Assembly: GCA_937927875.1 (NCBI GenBank)
Contig: CALEYV010000122.1
Coordinates: 1-9,019 of the forward strand
Direction of reading: 5' to 3'
DNA: 9,019 nt
From: an uncultured Actinomycetes bacterium
GTDB lineage: Bacteria; Actinomycetota; Acidimicrobiia; IMCC26256; PALSA-555
Below the pieces are notes generated by a model that did no database searches, had not been told where the DNA came from, and saw only the letters and a list, made by a program, of their open reading frames with translations. Below are positions 1 through 5,626 of the stretch, piece after piece (positions within the stretch are counted from its first letter, which is position 1; every line of letters begins with the position of its first letter). The translations under genes were made by a program, and so were the position numbers.

Positions 1-670
1 GGAAGAACCGCTGGTCGGCGTCCACGGCCCGCAGGTCGCCGAGGAACTCGATGGCCCGGTCGGCCAGGTCGGCCGAGAGGTGGTAGCCCTCGTCGATCTC
101 GCGGGGCGGCCGCACCGAGTGGTTGTCGTGGTACAGGGCGGGGACGAACTGGTGGGTCTCGCCGCCGTGGAACCCGTACCAGCGGTCGAAGCCCCGTCCG
201 AGGGGCCAGGTCCAGCGCGGCGCGGCCAGGTTGGTCTCGTCCTCGGGCGTGAGGTGCCACTTGCCGACCGCGTACGTCGCGTAGCCGTGCTCCCGGAGGA
301 TCTCGGAGAGGTAGCCGTTCTCCTTGGGCGGGACGCCGCAATAGCCGGGGAAGCCGACCGCTAGGTCGGCCACCCGTCCCATCCCGTTGCGGTGCTGGTT
401 GCGACCGGTCAGCAGGCAGGCCCGGGTCGGGGAGCACAGGGCGGTGGTGTGGAAGTTCGACAGCCGCACGCCGCCGGCGGCCAGGCCGTCGATCACCGGC
501 GTCGAGAGGTCGGAGCCGTAGCAGCCGAGCTGCGCGAAGCCGACGTCGTCGAGGACGATCAGGAGGACGTTCGGCGCGCCGTCCGGCGGCGACGGCCGCG
601 GCGGCCACCACGGCTCGGAGTCGCGCCAGTCGCGACCGATCCGCCCGCCAAACTCCTGCTGCTCCGGCAT
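1..670 (-). CDS. Arylsulfatase, formylglycine-dependent (N-terminal part, cut by window edge)
   Basis: Type I sulfatase that hydrolyses sulfate esters; 223 codons are visible and the rest lies left of the window. The protein opens with a tail containing GGRIGRDWRDSEPWWPP, then the strand APNVLLIVLDDVGFAQLGCYG (residues 32-52) carrying the metal-binding pair D41-D42. The sulfatase signature C79-S-P-T-R83 follows, in which the cysteine is normally converted to formylglycine by a separate enzyme. G136-K-W-H139 supplies the expected lysine and histidine ligands. The tail and spacing resemble the long (roughly 700-800 residue) bacterial arylsulfatases. The ATG at 670 is chosen because GGAGGGG lies 6-7 bases upstream; an in-frame ATG at 703 has no comparable site. 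No signal peptide is seen, so a cytoplasmic location is likely. It lies 112 bases downstream of padR on the same strand, so the regulator may control it. The natural substrate cannot be read from this part. Confidence 0.93.
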   Translation of the reverse strand, partial: MPEQQEFGGRIGRDWRDSEPWWPPRPSPPDGAPNVLLIVLDDVGFAQLGCYGSDLSTPVIDGLAAGGVRLSNFHTTALCSPTRACLLTGRNQHRNGMGRVADLAVGFPGYCGVPPKENGYLSEILREHGYATYAVGKWHLTPEDETNLAAPRWTWPLGRGFDRWYGFHGGETHQFVPALYHDNHSVRPPREIDEGYHLSADLADRAIEFLGDLRAVDADQRFF

Positions 671-728
671 CGGCACCCCTCCGCACCCCACGAACGCGCG
701 CATCCCTGACGCGGCGCGTCGAACGGCT

Positions 729-744
729 CGGCACTGTACTGCCG
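729..744. other. Short inverted repeat between padR and the sulfatase gene
   Basis: CGGCA and TGCCG form a 5-bp stem around a 6-base loop in the 112-base gap between the padR stop and the sulfatase start. It could be a weak terminator for padR or a regulator site. No T tract follows on the minus strand. I see no good -35/-10 pair for the sulfatase gene in this gap, so read-through from padR is possible. Confidence 0.25.
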
Positions 745-782
745 GACCCGTTGCTGGCTCCTCGGCTACACGCCGGTGGCCA

Positions 783-1322
783 TCACGACGGCGCGTCGGC
801 GTCACGCGCCGTGTCGGCGGTGACGGCTCGTCCGGCGCGCAGCCCGTCGAGCCAGGCGATGACCGCGGTCTCGTACGCGACGCCGAACGCGACGACCGCC
901 GCGGTGCCGGCGTCGGGTGCCGCGATGCGCTCGTAGAGGCGGAGTCGCTCCTCGTGCTCGGCCCGGCTGGCGACGAGAAACGAGTCGAGCGTCGCTCGAT
1001 CCAGGTGCTCGCCGAACCAGAGCTTCACCAGCAGCGGCATCCGGATCTGCTCGGGACCCGGCTCCTGGCGGATCCAGTCCTGGAAGGCGCGCCGCCCGGC
1101 GGCCGTGATCGTGAAGGGCCGGCGATCGCGCACCCCCGGCTCACCGGCGCGGATGAGCGAGCGCGCCTCGAGCGTGCGCAGCTCCCGGTACACGTGGCTC
1201 GGCGTCACGTTCCAGAAGCGCGACAGCCCTTGCTCCACGACTTGGAGCAGCTCCCAGCCGGTCCGGGGCTGGTCCATCAGGAAGCCCAGGAGCGAGCCCT
1301 GGGTGGCGTTGAGTCCGGCCAC
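783..1322 (-). CDS. PadR-family transcriptional regulator
   Basis: 179-residue DNA-binding regulator. The N-terminal winged helix (about residues 4-75) has the PadR pattern: TQGSLLGFLMDQPRTGWEL, then SRFWNVTPSHVYRELRTLE as the recognition helix, then LIRAGEPGVRDRRPFTITAAGRRAF as the wing. The C-terminal helical half (about 90-160), with FGEHLDRATLDSFL and the long helix RAEHEERLRLYERI, matches the Vir_act_alpha_C dimerisation part of the longer PadR class. The start is GTG at 1322, with AGAAGGGA seven bases upstream; an ATG at 1329 is in another frame. The gene is divergent from the PhyH oxygenase and upstream of the sulfatase on its own strand. PadR proteins are usually ligand-responsive repressors of a neighbouring gene and of themselves, so these two genes are the natural targets (inference). 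The ligand is unknown. Confidence 0.93.
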   Translation of the reverse strand: MAGLNATQGSLLGFLMDQPRTGWELLQVVEQGLSRFWNVTPSHVYRELRTLEARSLIRAGEPGVRDRRPFTITAAGRRAFQDWIRQEPGPEQIRMPLLVKLWFGEHLDRATLDSFLVASRAEHEERLRLYERIAAPDAGTAAVVAFGVAYETAVIAWLDGLRAGRAVTADTARDADAPS

Positions 1323-1350
1323 TTGACATTCCCTTCTGGAGGGTTAGCCT
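1323..1350 (+). promoter_or_regulatory. Promoter of the PhyH oxygenase gene
   Basis: A perfect -35 hexamer TTGACA (1323-1328) is followed after 16 bases by TAGCCT (1345-1350), which fits the TAnnnT -10 pattern of high-GC bacteria. The -35 box abuts the padR start codon. A minus-strand -10 candidate TAGGCT (1351-1346) overlaps it, so the two divergent promoters appear interlocked. The predicted start of the plus transcript is near 1357. Confidence 0.6.
1331..1343. promoter_or_regulatory. Candidate operator A (CCCT...AGGG)
   Basis: Thirteen-base near-palindrome CCCTTCTGGAGGG with one mismatched pair, lying in the spacer between the -35 and -10 boxes of the oxygenase promoter and overlapping the padR Shine-Dalgarno. 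A protein bound here would block both genes. It shares its CCCT/AGGG arms with site B at 1361-1371. Binding by the PadR protein is an inference. Confidence 0.4.
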
Positions 1351-1360
1351 AGTCCGATCA

Positions 1361-1371
1361 TCCCTTAGGGA
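1361..1371. promoter_or_regulatory. Candidate operator B (TCCCTTAGGGA)
   Basis: Perfect 5-1-5 palindrome TCCCT-T-AGGGA just downstream of the predicted oxygenase transcript start and immediately before its ribosome-binding site. Its centre is 29 bases from that of site A, a little under three helical turns. It is not the classical ATGT/ACAT PadR half-site pattern, so a different specificity would have to be assumed. Confidence 0.4.
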
Positions 1372-1379
1372 AGGTGGCA

Positions 1380-2141
1380 GTGGTCGAGGACCTGGTCGCC
1401 GAGCTGGAGCGGGAGGGCTACGCGCTCATCCCCGACGCCGCCGCCCCGGCCGCGGTGGCGGCGGCTCGGGCCGACCTCGAGCGCATCCTCGAGCGCACGC
1501 CGCCGGGCCGGGACGACTTCGAGGGACGTCGGACCCAGCGCGTGTACGCGCTCTTCGCCAAGACCCGCGCCCTCGACGACTTCGCGCTGCACCCGGTGGT
1601 GCTCGGCGTGCTGGATCGGGTCCTCGGCGACTACCAGCTCAGCGCGCCGGCCGCCATCGCCATCGGGCCGGGCGAGCGGGACCAGCCCCTCCATCCGGAC
1701 GACGCGATCTATCCGGTCCCCCGCCCCCACGCCGAGCTGGTCGTGAACGTGATGTGGCCGCTCGAGGACTTCACGGTGCCCAACGGCGCGACCCGCATCG
1801 TGCCGGGCAGCCATCGGTGGGCGGAGGCGCGACCCGGTCCCGAGACTCCGACCCGAGCCATCGAGATGCCCGCCGGCTCGGCGCTGCTGTACCTGGGCAG
1901 CGTCTGGCACGGCGGCGGCGCCAACCACACCGAACGGGTCCGGCTCGGCGTGGTGCTGCACTACGCGGCGGCGTGGCTGCGGCCGGTCGAGAACCACGTC
2001 CTCGCGGTGCCGCCGAGCGTCGTGGGCACGCTGCCCACCCGGCTCCAGGAGCTGCTCGGCTACAACATCTGCCCGCCGTTCATCGGCTACGTCGACGGTC
2101 ACCATCCGAGAAAGCTCCTGACCGCCGACCGCGGCGAGTAG
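1380..2141 (+). CDS. Phytanoyl-CoA dioxygenase (PhyH) family Fe(II)/2-oxoglutarate oxygenase
   Basis: Non-haem iron oxygenase of the PhyH family, 253 residues, about the usual length. Numbering from the GTG at 1380: the iron facial triad is H105-P-D107 plus H177 (in GSVWHGGG). R188, eleven residues after the distal histidine, is the expected 2-oxoglutarate anchor. The stretch TVPNGATRIVPGSHRW (about 132-147) is the characteristic PhyH NGxTxxxPGSH segment. GTG at 1380 is preferred because GGAAGG ends five bases before it; the in-frame GTG at 1374 overlaps that site and would add two residues. Family members hydroxylate or otherwise oxidise small molecules or lipid acyl chains, so the substrate is not predictable. 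Expression is probably controlled by the divergent padR through the palindromes at 1331 and 1361. With the sulfatase it may serve the breakdown of an imported ester or similar compound (inference). Confidence 0.92.
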   Translation: MVEDLVAELEREGYALIPDAAAPAAVAAARADLERILERTPPGRDDFEGRRTQRVYALFAKTRALDDFALHPVVLGVLDRVLGDYQLSAPAAIAIGPGERDQPLHPDDAIYPVPRPHAELVVNVMWPLEDFTVPNGATRIVPGSHRWAEARPGPETPTRAIEMPAGSALLYLGSVWHGGGANHTERVRLGVVLHYAAAWLRPVENHVLAVPPSVVGTLPTRLQELLGYNICPPFIGYVDGHHPRKLLTADRGE

Positions 2142-2157
2142 CACCACGTCGTCCGGC

Positions 2158-2170
2158 CGCGCCCGGCGCG
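2158..2170. terminator. Weak GC hairpin after the oxygenase gene
   Basis: CGCGCC and GGCGCG lie back to back with one base between, giving a realistic stem of about five pairs and a 3-base loop, 17 bases after the oxygenase stop. No T tract follows, so termination is only possible. Confidence 0.25.
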
Positions 2171-2194
2171 ATTGAGTACGCATGGCGGGCCGGG

Positions 2195-2210
2195 TGAGTA
2201 TCGCTACTCA
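2195..2210. promoter_or_regulatory. Perfect inverted repeat TGAGTA-N4-TACTCA
   Basis: A 6-4-6 palindrome in the short gap upstream of the small membrane protein gene. A third copy of the half-site, TTGAGTA, lies 23 bases to the left (2172-2178). The AT-bearing arms stand out in a GC-rich background and look like a binding site for a dimeric regulator. The regulator is not identifiable here. Confidence 0.4.
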
Positions 2211-2244
2211 GGTCGCGAGCGCGGTCGACGTGGATGATGGCGGC

Positions 2245-2475
2245 ATGTCCACGTCACCGCCCCGCCTGCCGACGCAGCCGAACAAGCCCTGGTACCTGCG
2301 ACCGCGCTACGCGATCTGGCTCGGCCCGCCGCTGCTCGTCGGCTGCCTCGCGCTGCGGTTCGCCTGGGGGGGTATCGCCGGCCCGCCCCGCTTCCTCTTC
2401 CCGGTCGCCTACCTCATGGGAGTGGCGGGAGCCCTGCTCACCTACGTCGGCGTGACCGGTCGCGAGCGCCGTTAG
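2245..2475 (+). CDS. Small two-helix membrane protein, unknown function
   Basis: 76-residue protein. A polar, Pro-rich N-terminus (about 1-20, with PTQPNKPWYLRPR) is followed by two hydrophobic segments, about residues 22-41 (AIWLGPPLLVGCLALRF) and 50-70 (FLFPVAYLMGVAGALLTYVG), and a basic tail TGRERR, so both ends are probably cytoplasmic. ATG 2245 is preferred over the in-frame ATG at 2182: the extra 21 residues are not hydrophobic, and the longer start would put the coding region over the palindrome at 2195-2210. No strong Shine-Dalgarno is visible. I do not recognise the family. It may be co-transcribed with the oxygenase gene (103-base gap) or have its own promoter. Confidence 0.6.
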   Translation: MSTSPPRLPTQPNKPWYLRPRYAIWLGPPLLVGCLALRFAWGGIAGPPRFLFPVAYLMGVAGALLTYVGVTGRERR

Positions 2476-2504
2476 CGCCCAAGTCGACTGCGAAGCTGCA
2501 TCGA

Positions 2505-2522
2505 CCGCGCCGACGGGCGCGG
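2505..2522. terminator. Bidirectional stem-loop between convergent genes
   Basis: CCGCGCC and GGCGCGG form a perfect 7-bp stem with loop GACG, in the 69-base gap between the membrane protein gene (+) and the small basic protein gene (-). It has no T tract on either side, common in GC-rich genomes. A second small stem (CCGG/CCGG, 2523-2534) follows. Confidence 0.5.
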
Positions 2523-2544
2523 CCGGTCAGCCGGCCCGCTCCCG

Positions 2545-2682
2545 CTAGAGCCCCTCGACCCGGTTGCGCGCCTGCTCGGCCGATTGGCGCTCAGCGCGCT
2601 TCTGGCGCTTCGCCATCCGCTTCTCTTGCAGCGACTTGCCGCGCTTCTTGTCGTTGTTCTTATGTGGTGACTTGTCAGCCAT
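2545..2682 (-). CDS. Small basic Lys/Arg-rich protein, 45 residues
   Basis: Short gene missed by length cut-offs. The protein begins MADKSPHKNNDKKRGKSLQE and continues with alternating basic and polar residues to its end at RVEGL. It is very basic in its first 32 residues, has no cysteine and no hydrophobic segment, and its C-terminal half (about 18-42) looks like a single charged helix. The start is well supported: AAGGAG lies six bases before the ATG. From memory, short proteins with a KKxGKSLKEKR core recur in actinomycetes as conserved hypotheticals; a nucleic-acid-binding role is only a guess. It lies 36 bases downstream of the cupin gene on the same strand, so the two are probably co-transcribed. 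Confidence 0.75.
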   Translation of the reverse strand: MADKSPHKNNDKKRGKSLQEKRMAKRQKRAERQSAEQARNRVEGL

Positions 2683-2718
2683 CTCGGGCTCCTTGCTCGC
2701 TCGCCGACTGGACAGAAC

Positions 2719-3300
2719 TCATGACGGGTTGGACGAGGCCTCCGTCTGGACAGCCGCCGCGGCGGTGCGGGCGTCGGCGTCGGCCAGGGTTCGGCGCACC
2801 GCCTCGACGTCGAACGGCTCCTCGTGTCCTTCGGGATCCCATTGGCTGCGCGGGGTGCCGAAGTAGTCGCCGCCGTAGACGTGGATGGCCGCCGTGTACC
2901 GCGGGTGGGGGTTGCTCACCGAGTGGATCGTCTCGGGACCGAGCCGCGCGACCTCGCCAGCCTCCAGGCGCTTGCCACCGGACACCTCGATCCGCTCGGG
3001 ACCACGCCGGTAGAAGGTGTTGTCCTCGCCTCCGCCGTAGATGCCGATGGCGGCCCACATCCGGTGGTCGTGCGGGAACAGCACGACGCCGGGGGGCCAG
3101 ACGAACTGGAGGATGGTCAGCTCGGGCGAGTGGTGCAGTGTCTGGAAGCCGCCCTTCGTCGGCGCTCCGATGGCGTCGTCGATCGCCCCCGGCGCTGACA
3201 CCGCCCGCTCCACCAGCTCCTGGATCGCCAGCTGCGGCCGGGGGTCGCTGAGCGCGGCTCGACATTCGCTCACGAACGAATCGACGTCGAACACGACCAC
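2719..3300 (-). CDS. Cupin metalloenzyme, cysteine-dioxygenase-like
   Basis: About 193 residues from GTG 3300 (191 from GTG 3294). The double-stranded beta-helix fold carries a metal site: H77-D-H79 in FPHDHRMWAAIGIYGGGEDN, with E92 following, and H126 in ETIHSVSNPHPR, then the strand YTAAIHVYGGDYF. This matches the predicted metal-dependent cupins related to cysteine dioxygenase (COG5553-type). Members bind iron; thiol oxidation is plausible but unproven. The frame is open back to an ATG at 3438, but the added residues are Arg/Pro/Gly-rich and unlike the family, whose members begin near (V/M)FDVDSFVSECRAAL. The upstream palindrome and -10 candidate also favour the short form. No strong Shine-Dalgarno is seen for either GTG. 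The gene precedes the 45-residue basic protein gene and is divergent from the SGNH hydrolase. Confidence 0.85.
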   Translation of the reverse strand: MVVFDVDSFVSECRAALSDPRPQLAIQELVERAVSAPGAIDDAIGAPTKGGFQTLHHSPELTILQFVWPPGVVLFPHDHRMWAAIGIYGGGEDNTFYRRGPERIEVSGGKRLEAGEVARLGPETIHSVSNPHPRYTAAIHVYGGDYFGTPRSQWDPEGHEEPFDVEAVRRTLADADARTAAAAVQTEASSNPS

Positions 3301-3556
3301 ACCCGCTTCGGCTCGCGTGGGGGCGCCCCCAAACCTACGCCGGAACCAGCCGGTGCCGGGCCACCGTTGCGGGGCGCCGTCGCCCGGGCGGCGGGGGCCG
3401 AGGGCGGCTTCAGCGGGGCTGGCGCCCGGTCGATGCATCGTCGGCGGCGAGTGGCGGAAGTCACCGGCCCCGGCCGTTGACGAACCCCCAGGAGTCGCGG
3501 ACGCTGGCTTGTAGGCTGCGCAGTGCAGGGATGGGGCAGATGAAATTCCACGGCAC
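3301..3556. other. Divergent intergenic region, cupin / SGNH hydrolase
   Basis: No convincing gene is seen if the cupin starts at 3300. On the minus strand a -10-like TAGGTT (3337-3332) would start a transcript near 3325, on the palindrome at 3319-3330. On the plus strand a -10-like TAGGCT (3512-3517) is 40 bases before the hydrolase start; no -35 box is correctly spaced to it. TTGACG at 3477-3482 is 29 bases upstream, too far to pair with that box. Confidence 0.4.
3319..3330. promoter_or_regulatory. Perfect 12-base palindrome GGGGGCGCCCCC
   Basis: Fully self-complementary 12-mer upstream of the preferred cupin start and overlapping its predicted transcription start. It could be an operator, or chance in a GC-rich spacer. 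If the cupin began at 3438 it would be coding. Confidence 0.3.
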
Positions 3557-4831
3557 GTGAGCGCGCCAGGTCGCGCGGGTGCCCGCCGCGAGCGGGCCCG
3601 ACGGCGTCACGCGGTCCAGGGCTTCGTCGCGCTGGCCGTCGTGATCGGGATCGCCTCGACAGCGACCCTGGCGTCGGCACCGGCCGCCCGCAAGGCGGGG
3701 GTCTGGGTCGCGGCCTGGAGCACCAGCCCCCAGGGGCTCTTCCCGCTGTCGCTCCCCGCCGCCGGCTCGGCTCGCGGCGTGCCGACCCAGCTCACGGTGC
3801 GGGAGGTCGTGCACCCGAGCGTGGGTGGCACCGTCCTCCGGGTTCGGGTGACGAACGCCTACGGCCTGACGCCACTCGTGATCGACGCGGCCACGGTCGG
3901 GGTCGCGGCGTACGCGGGAGGTGTCGTCAGCGGCACGCTGCGAGCGGTGACGTTCGGCGGCCGGCACGCGATCAGACTCGCCCCCGGCGCCGAGGCGCTC
4001 ACCGACGCGGTCCGGCGTGCGGTCGGCCCCGCGGACAGCCTCGCCATCAGCCTCGCCGTCCCCGCCGACACCACCAGCTCGACCCAGAACCTCGACGCCC
4101 GTCAGTACAACTACGCGGGCCTCGGGGACCGGACCTCCCAGCTGTCGGGCGCCGGCTTCCTGGCGTCCGCGGTGTGGTCCTGGGTCAGCGACGTCGACGT
4201 GCTGCGCGGCGCGCCATCGCACGCGGTCGTTGCGCTCGGCGACTCGCTGACGAGCGGCACCGGCTCGACGGTTGGCGCCAACGCCCGCTGGCCGGATGTG
4301 CTCGCCCGTCGGCTCGACCGGCGACCCGGCAACGGCGTCGCGGTCGTGAACGCCGGCATCGCCGGCAACCACCTCCTCGTGTCGAGCCAGTTCAGCCCGA
4401 GCGCGCTCGACCGGCTCCGCCGGGACGTGCTCGACCAGTCCGGCGTGCGGACGATGATCGTGCTGCTCGGCGTGAACGACCTCGGCGGCGCGAGCGCAAC
4501 CCAGCCGGTAACGGCCAGCAAGCTCATCGCCGGCTTCAAGCGGATCATCGCTACCGCCCACCATGCCGGCGTGCGGGTCGTCGGCGCGACGATGCTCCCG
4601 TTCCGCGGCTTCATCGCGTGGTCACCGGCGAAGGAGCGTCAGCGCGACGCGCTCAACGCCTGGATCCGCAGCGGCGGCAGCTTCGACGGCGTGATCGACC
4701 TGGCGCGGGCGGTCGCCAGCCCGCTCGATCCGCAGCGGATCAACCCCAACTTCGACCTCGGCGACCACATCCATCTCAACGACGCCGGGTACACCGCGGT
4801 CGCCTACGCCATCCCGCTCGACCGCCTCTAG
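3557..4831 (+). CDS. Secreted SGNH/GDSL-type hydrolase (esterase)
   Basis: 424-residue serine esterase. Signal peptide: Arg-rich n-region (residues 5-18), hydrophobic core VQGFVALAVVIGIASTATLA (20-39), probable cleavage after ASA or APA (about 41-44). An N-terminal beta-rich domain (about 47-215) begins VWVAAWSTSPQ, with RVRVTNAYG near 96-103. The SGNH domain has block I G228-D-S-L (Ser230 nucleophile), block II GIAGN (267-271, oxyanion glycine 270), block III G305-V-N-D (Asn307) and block V D403-H-I-H406 (catalytic Asp and His). All blocks are intact. This two-part design is that of extracellular actinomycete SGNH esterases related to XynE/carbohydrate esterases, so an acylated polysaccharide or other ester is a likely substrate, not resolved here. 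The start is GTG 3557 because it yields a complete signal peptide; no clear Shine-Dalgarno is seen. Confidence 0.92.
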   Translation: MSAPGRAGARRERARRRHAVQGFVALAVVIGIASTATLASAPAARKAGVWVAAWSTSPQGLFPLSLPAAGSARGVPTQLTVREVVHPSVGGTVLRVRVTNAYGLTPLVIDAATVGVAAYAGGVVSGTLRAVTFGGRHAIRLAPGAEALTDAVRRAVGPADSLAISLAVPADTTSSTQNLDARQYNYAGLGDRTSQLSGAGFLASAVWSWVSDVDVLRGAPSHAVVALGDSLTSGTGSTVGANARWPDVLARRLDRRPGNGVAVVNAGIAGNHLLVSSQFSPSALDRLRRDVLDQSGVRTMIVLLGVNDLGGASATQPVTASKLIAGFKRIIATAHHAGVRVVGATMLPFRGFIAWSPAKERQRDALNAWIRSGGSFDGVIDLARAVASPLDPQRINPNFDLGDHIHLNDAGYTAVAYAIPLDRL

Positions 4832-4871
4832 CGCGACGCGCCATCGCCCGGGCCTCGCGCCTGAGCCCCAA

Positions 4872-4877
4872 TACGAT
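4872..4877 (+). promoter_or_regulatory. -10 box TACGAT for a probably leaderless gene
   Basis: TACGAT fits the TAnnnT -10 pattern and lies eight bases before the GTG at 4886, so transcription would begin at or within a base or two of that start codon. Leaderless transcripts are common in actinomycetes. This supports 4886 as the start of the dienelactone hydrolase-like gene. No clear -35 box. Confidence 0.4.
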
Positions 4878-4885
4878 GACCGCCC

Positions 4886-5516
4886 GTGGCAGCGGCGCGT
4901 CCACCCGTCCCGTTCTTCCTCGCGCGGCCGGCTGACTTCCCGCCCGGGCCCGGGGGTCGTGGTGCTCATGGAGGGCACCGGCATCAGCCCCCAGCTGCTG
5001 CGGGTCTGCGAGCGGCTGGCCGCCGAGGGCTACGCCGCGATCGCGCCCGACCTCTTCCACCATCTCGGCGGCAGCAACCCGGACCGCCTCCCCGAGCAGT
5101 TCCTCGCCTTGCGCAGCGAGGACGCGCTCGCGGACATCCGCGCCTGCGTCGCGGAGCTGCGCCAGCTCGGGGCGACGGCGGTCGGCGTGACCGGGTTCTG
5201 CATGGGTGGCCGCCTGACCTACGAGGCGGCCGTCGACGCGGTCGACGTCGAGGCGGCGGCGTCGTTCTACGGCGCCCGCATCGGCCGCCTGCTCGGCGAG
5301 CCGCACTGTCCGCTCCTGTGCTTCTTCGGCGGGGCCGACGAGTACATCCCCGTCGAGGAGATCGCAGCCGTGCAGGCGCACCATCCCGGGCGCGTCGTCG
5401 TGTATCCGGAGGCCGGCCACGGGTTCATGCGCGACGGCTCCCCCAGCTTCGACGAGGCGGCCGCGACGGACGCCTGGCGCCGGCTCCTCGACTTCTTCGC
5501 CGAGCACCTCCGCTGA
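4886..5516 (+). pseudogene. Dienelactone hydrolase family protein with a one-base frameshift
   Basis: Alpha/beta hydrolase of the dienelactone hydrolase family. From GTG 4886 the frame reads VPFFLARPADFPPGPG, the normal N-terminal strand, and then runs into nonsense. The frame opening at 4959 continues with VVVLMEGTGISPQLLRVCER and is intact to the TGA at 5516. Removing one G from the five-G run at 4952-4956 joins the two as PGPG-VVVLMEG, just as family members read, giving about 209 residues. Catalytic residues, numbered from 4959: C81 in GFCMGG, D127 in FFGGADEY and H154 in EAGHGF; E5 is the family's conserved glutamate. The break is a sequencing or assembly error or a real mutation; initiation at 4959 or 4968 would lose the first strand. 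The gene lies 54 bases after the SGNH hydrolase gene. Substrate unknown; many family members do not act on dienelactone. Confidence 0.8.
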
Positions 5517-5582
5517 GGCGCCGCGGCCCGTCGCGACGATGGCCGTCGCGAGGCGCCCGACCGTCCCGAGCCCCGCGGCGCC
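5517..5582. terminator. Long inverted repeat between convergent genes
   Basis: GGCGCCGCGG (5517-5526), directly after the hydrolase stop, is exactly complementary to CCGCGGCGCC (5573-5582). The 46 bases between hold a perfect 10-base palindrome CGTCGCGACG (5529-5538) and a second copy of CGTCGCGA (5544-5551). The region separates the hydrolase gene (+) from the selenoprotein candidate (-) and may end both transcripts. Confidence 0.35.
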
Positions 5583-5626
5583 GGGGCGAGGGGGACCCTG
5601 TCGCGCCGACCGCTACGCAGCGCGGC

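Noticed and set aside
80..709. Two plus-strand open frames opposite the sulfatase
   Set aside because: They are antisense to the sulfatase, which has the CSPTR signature and metal ligands.
1365..2183. Minus-strand open frame opposite the PhyH oxygenase
   Set aside because: Composition is that of an antisense shadow, and the plus frame holds the iron-binding and 2-oxoglutarate motifs.
3477..3517. TTGACG and TAGGCT as a promoter pair for the SGNH hydrolase
   Set aside because: The spacing is 29 bases, too long for a normal promoter; only the -10-like box is noted.
3461..4564. Long open frame on the minus strand opposite the SGNH hydrolase
   Set aside because: Arg/Gly/Ala/Val-rich antisense shadow typical of GC-rich genes. 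The plus-strand protein has a signal peptide and all four SGNH blocks.
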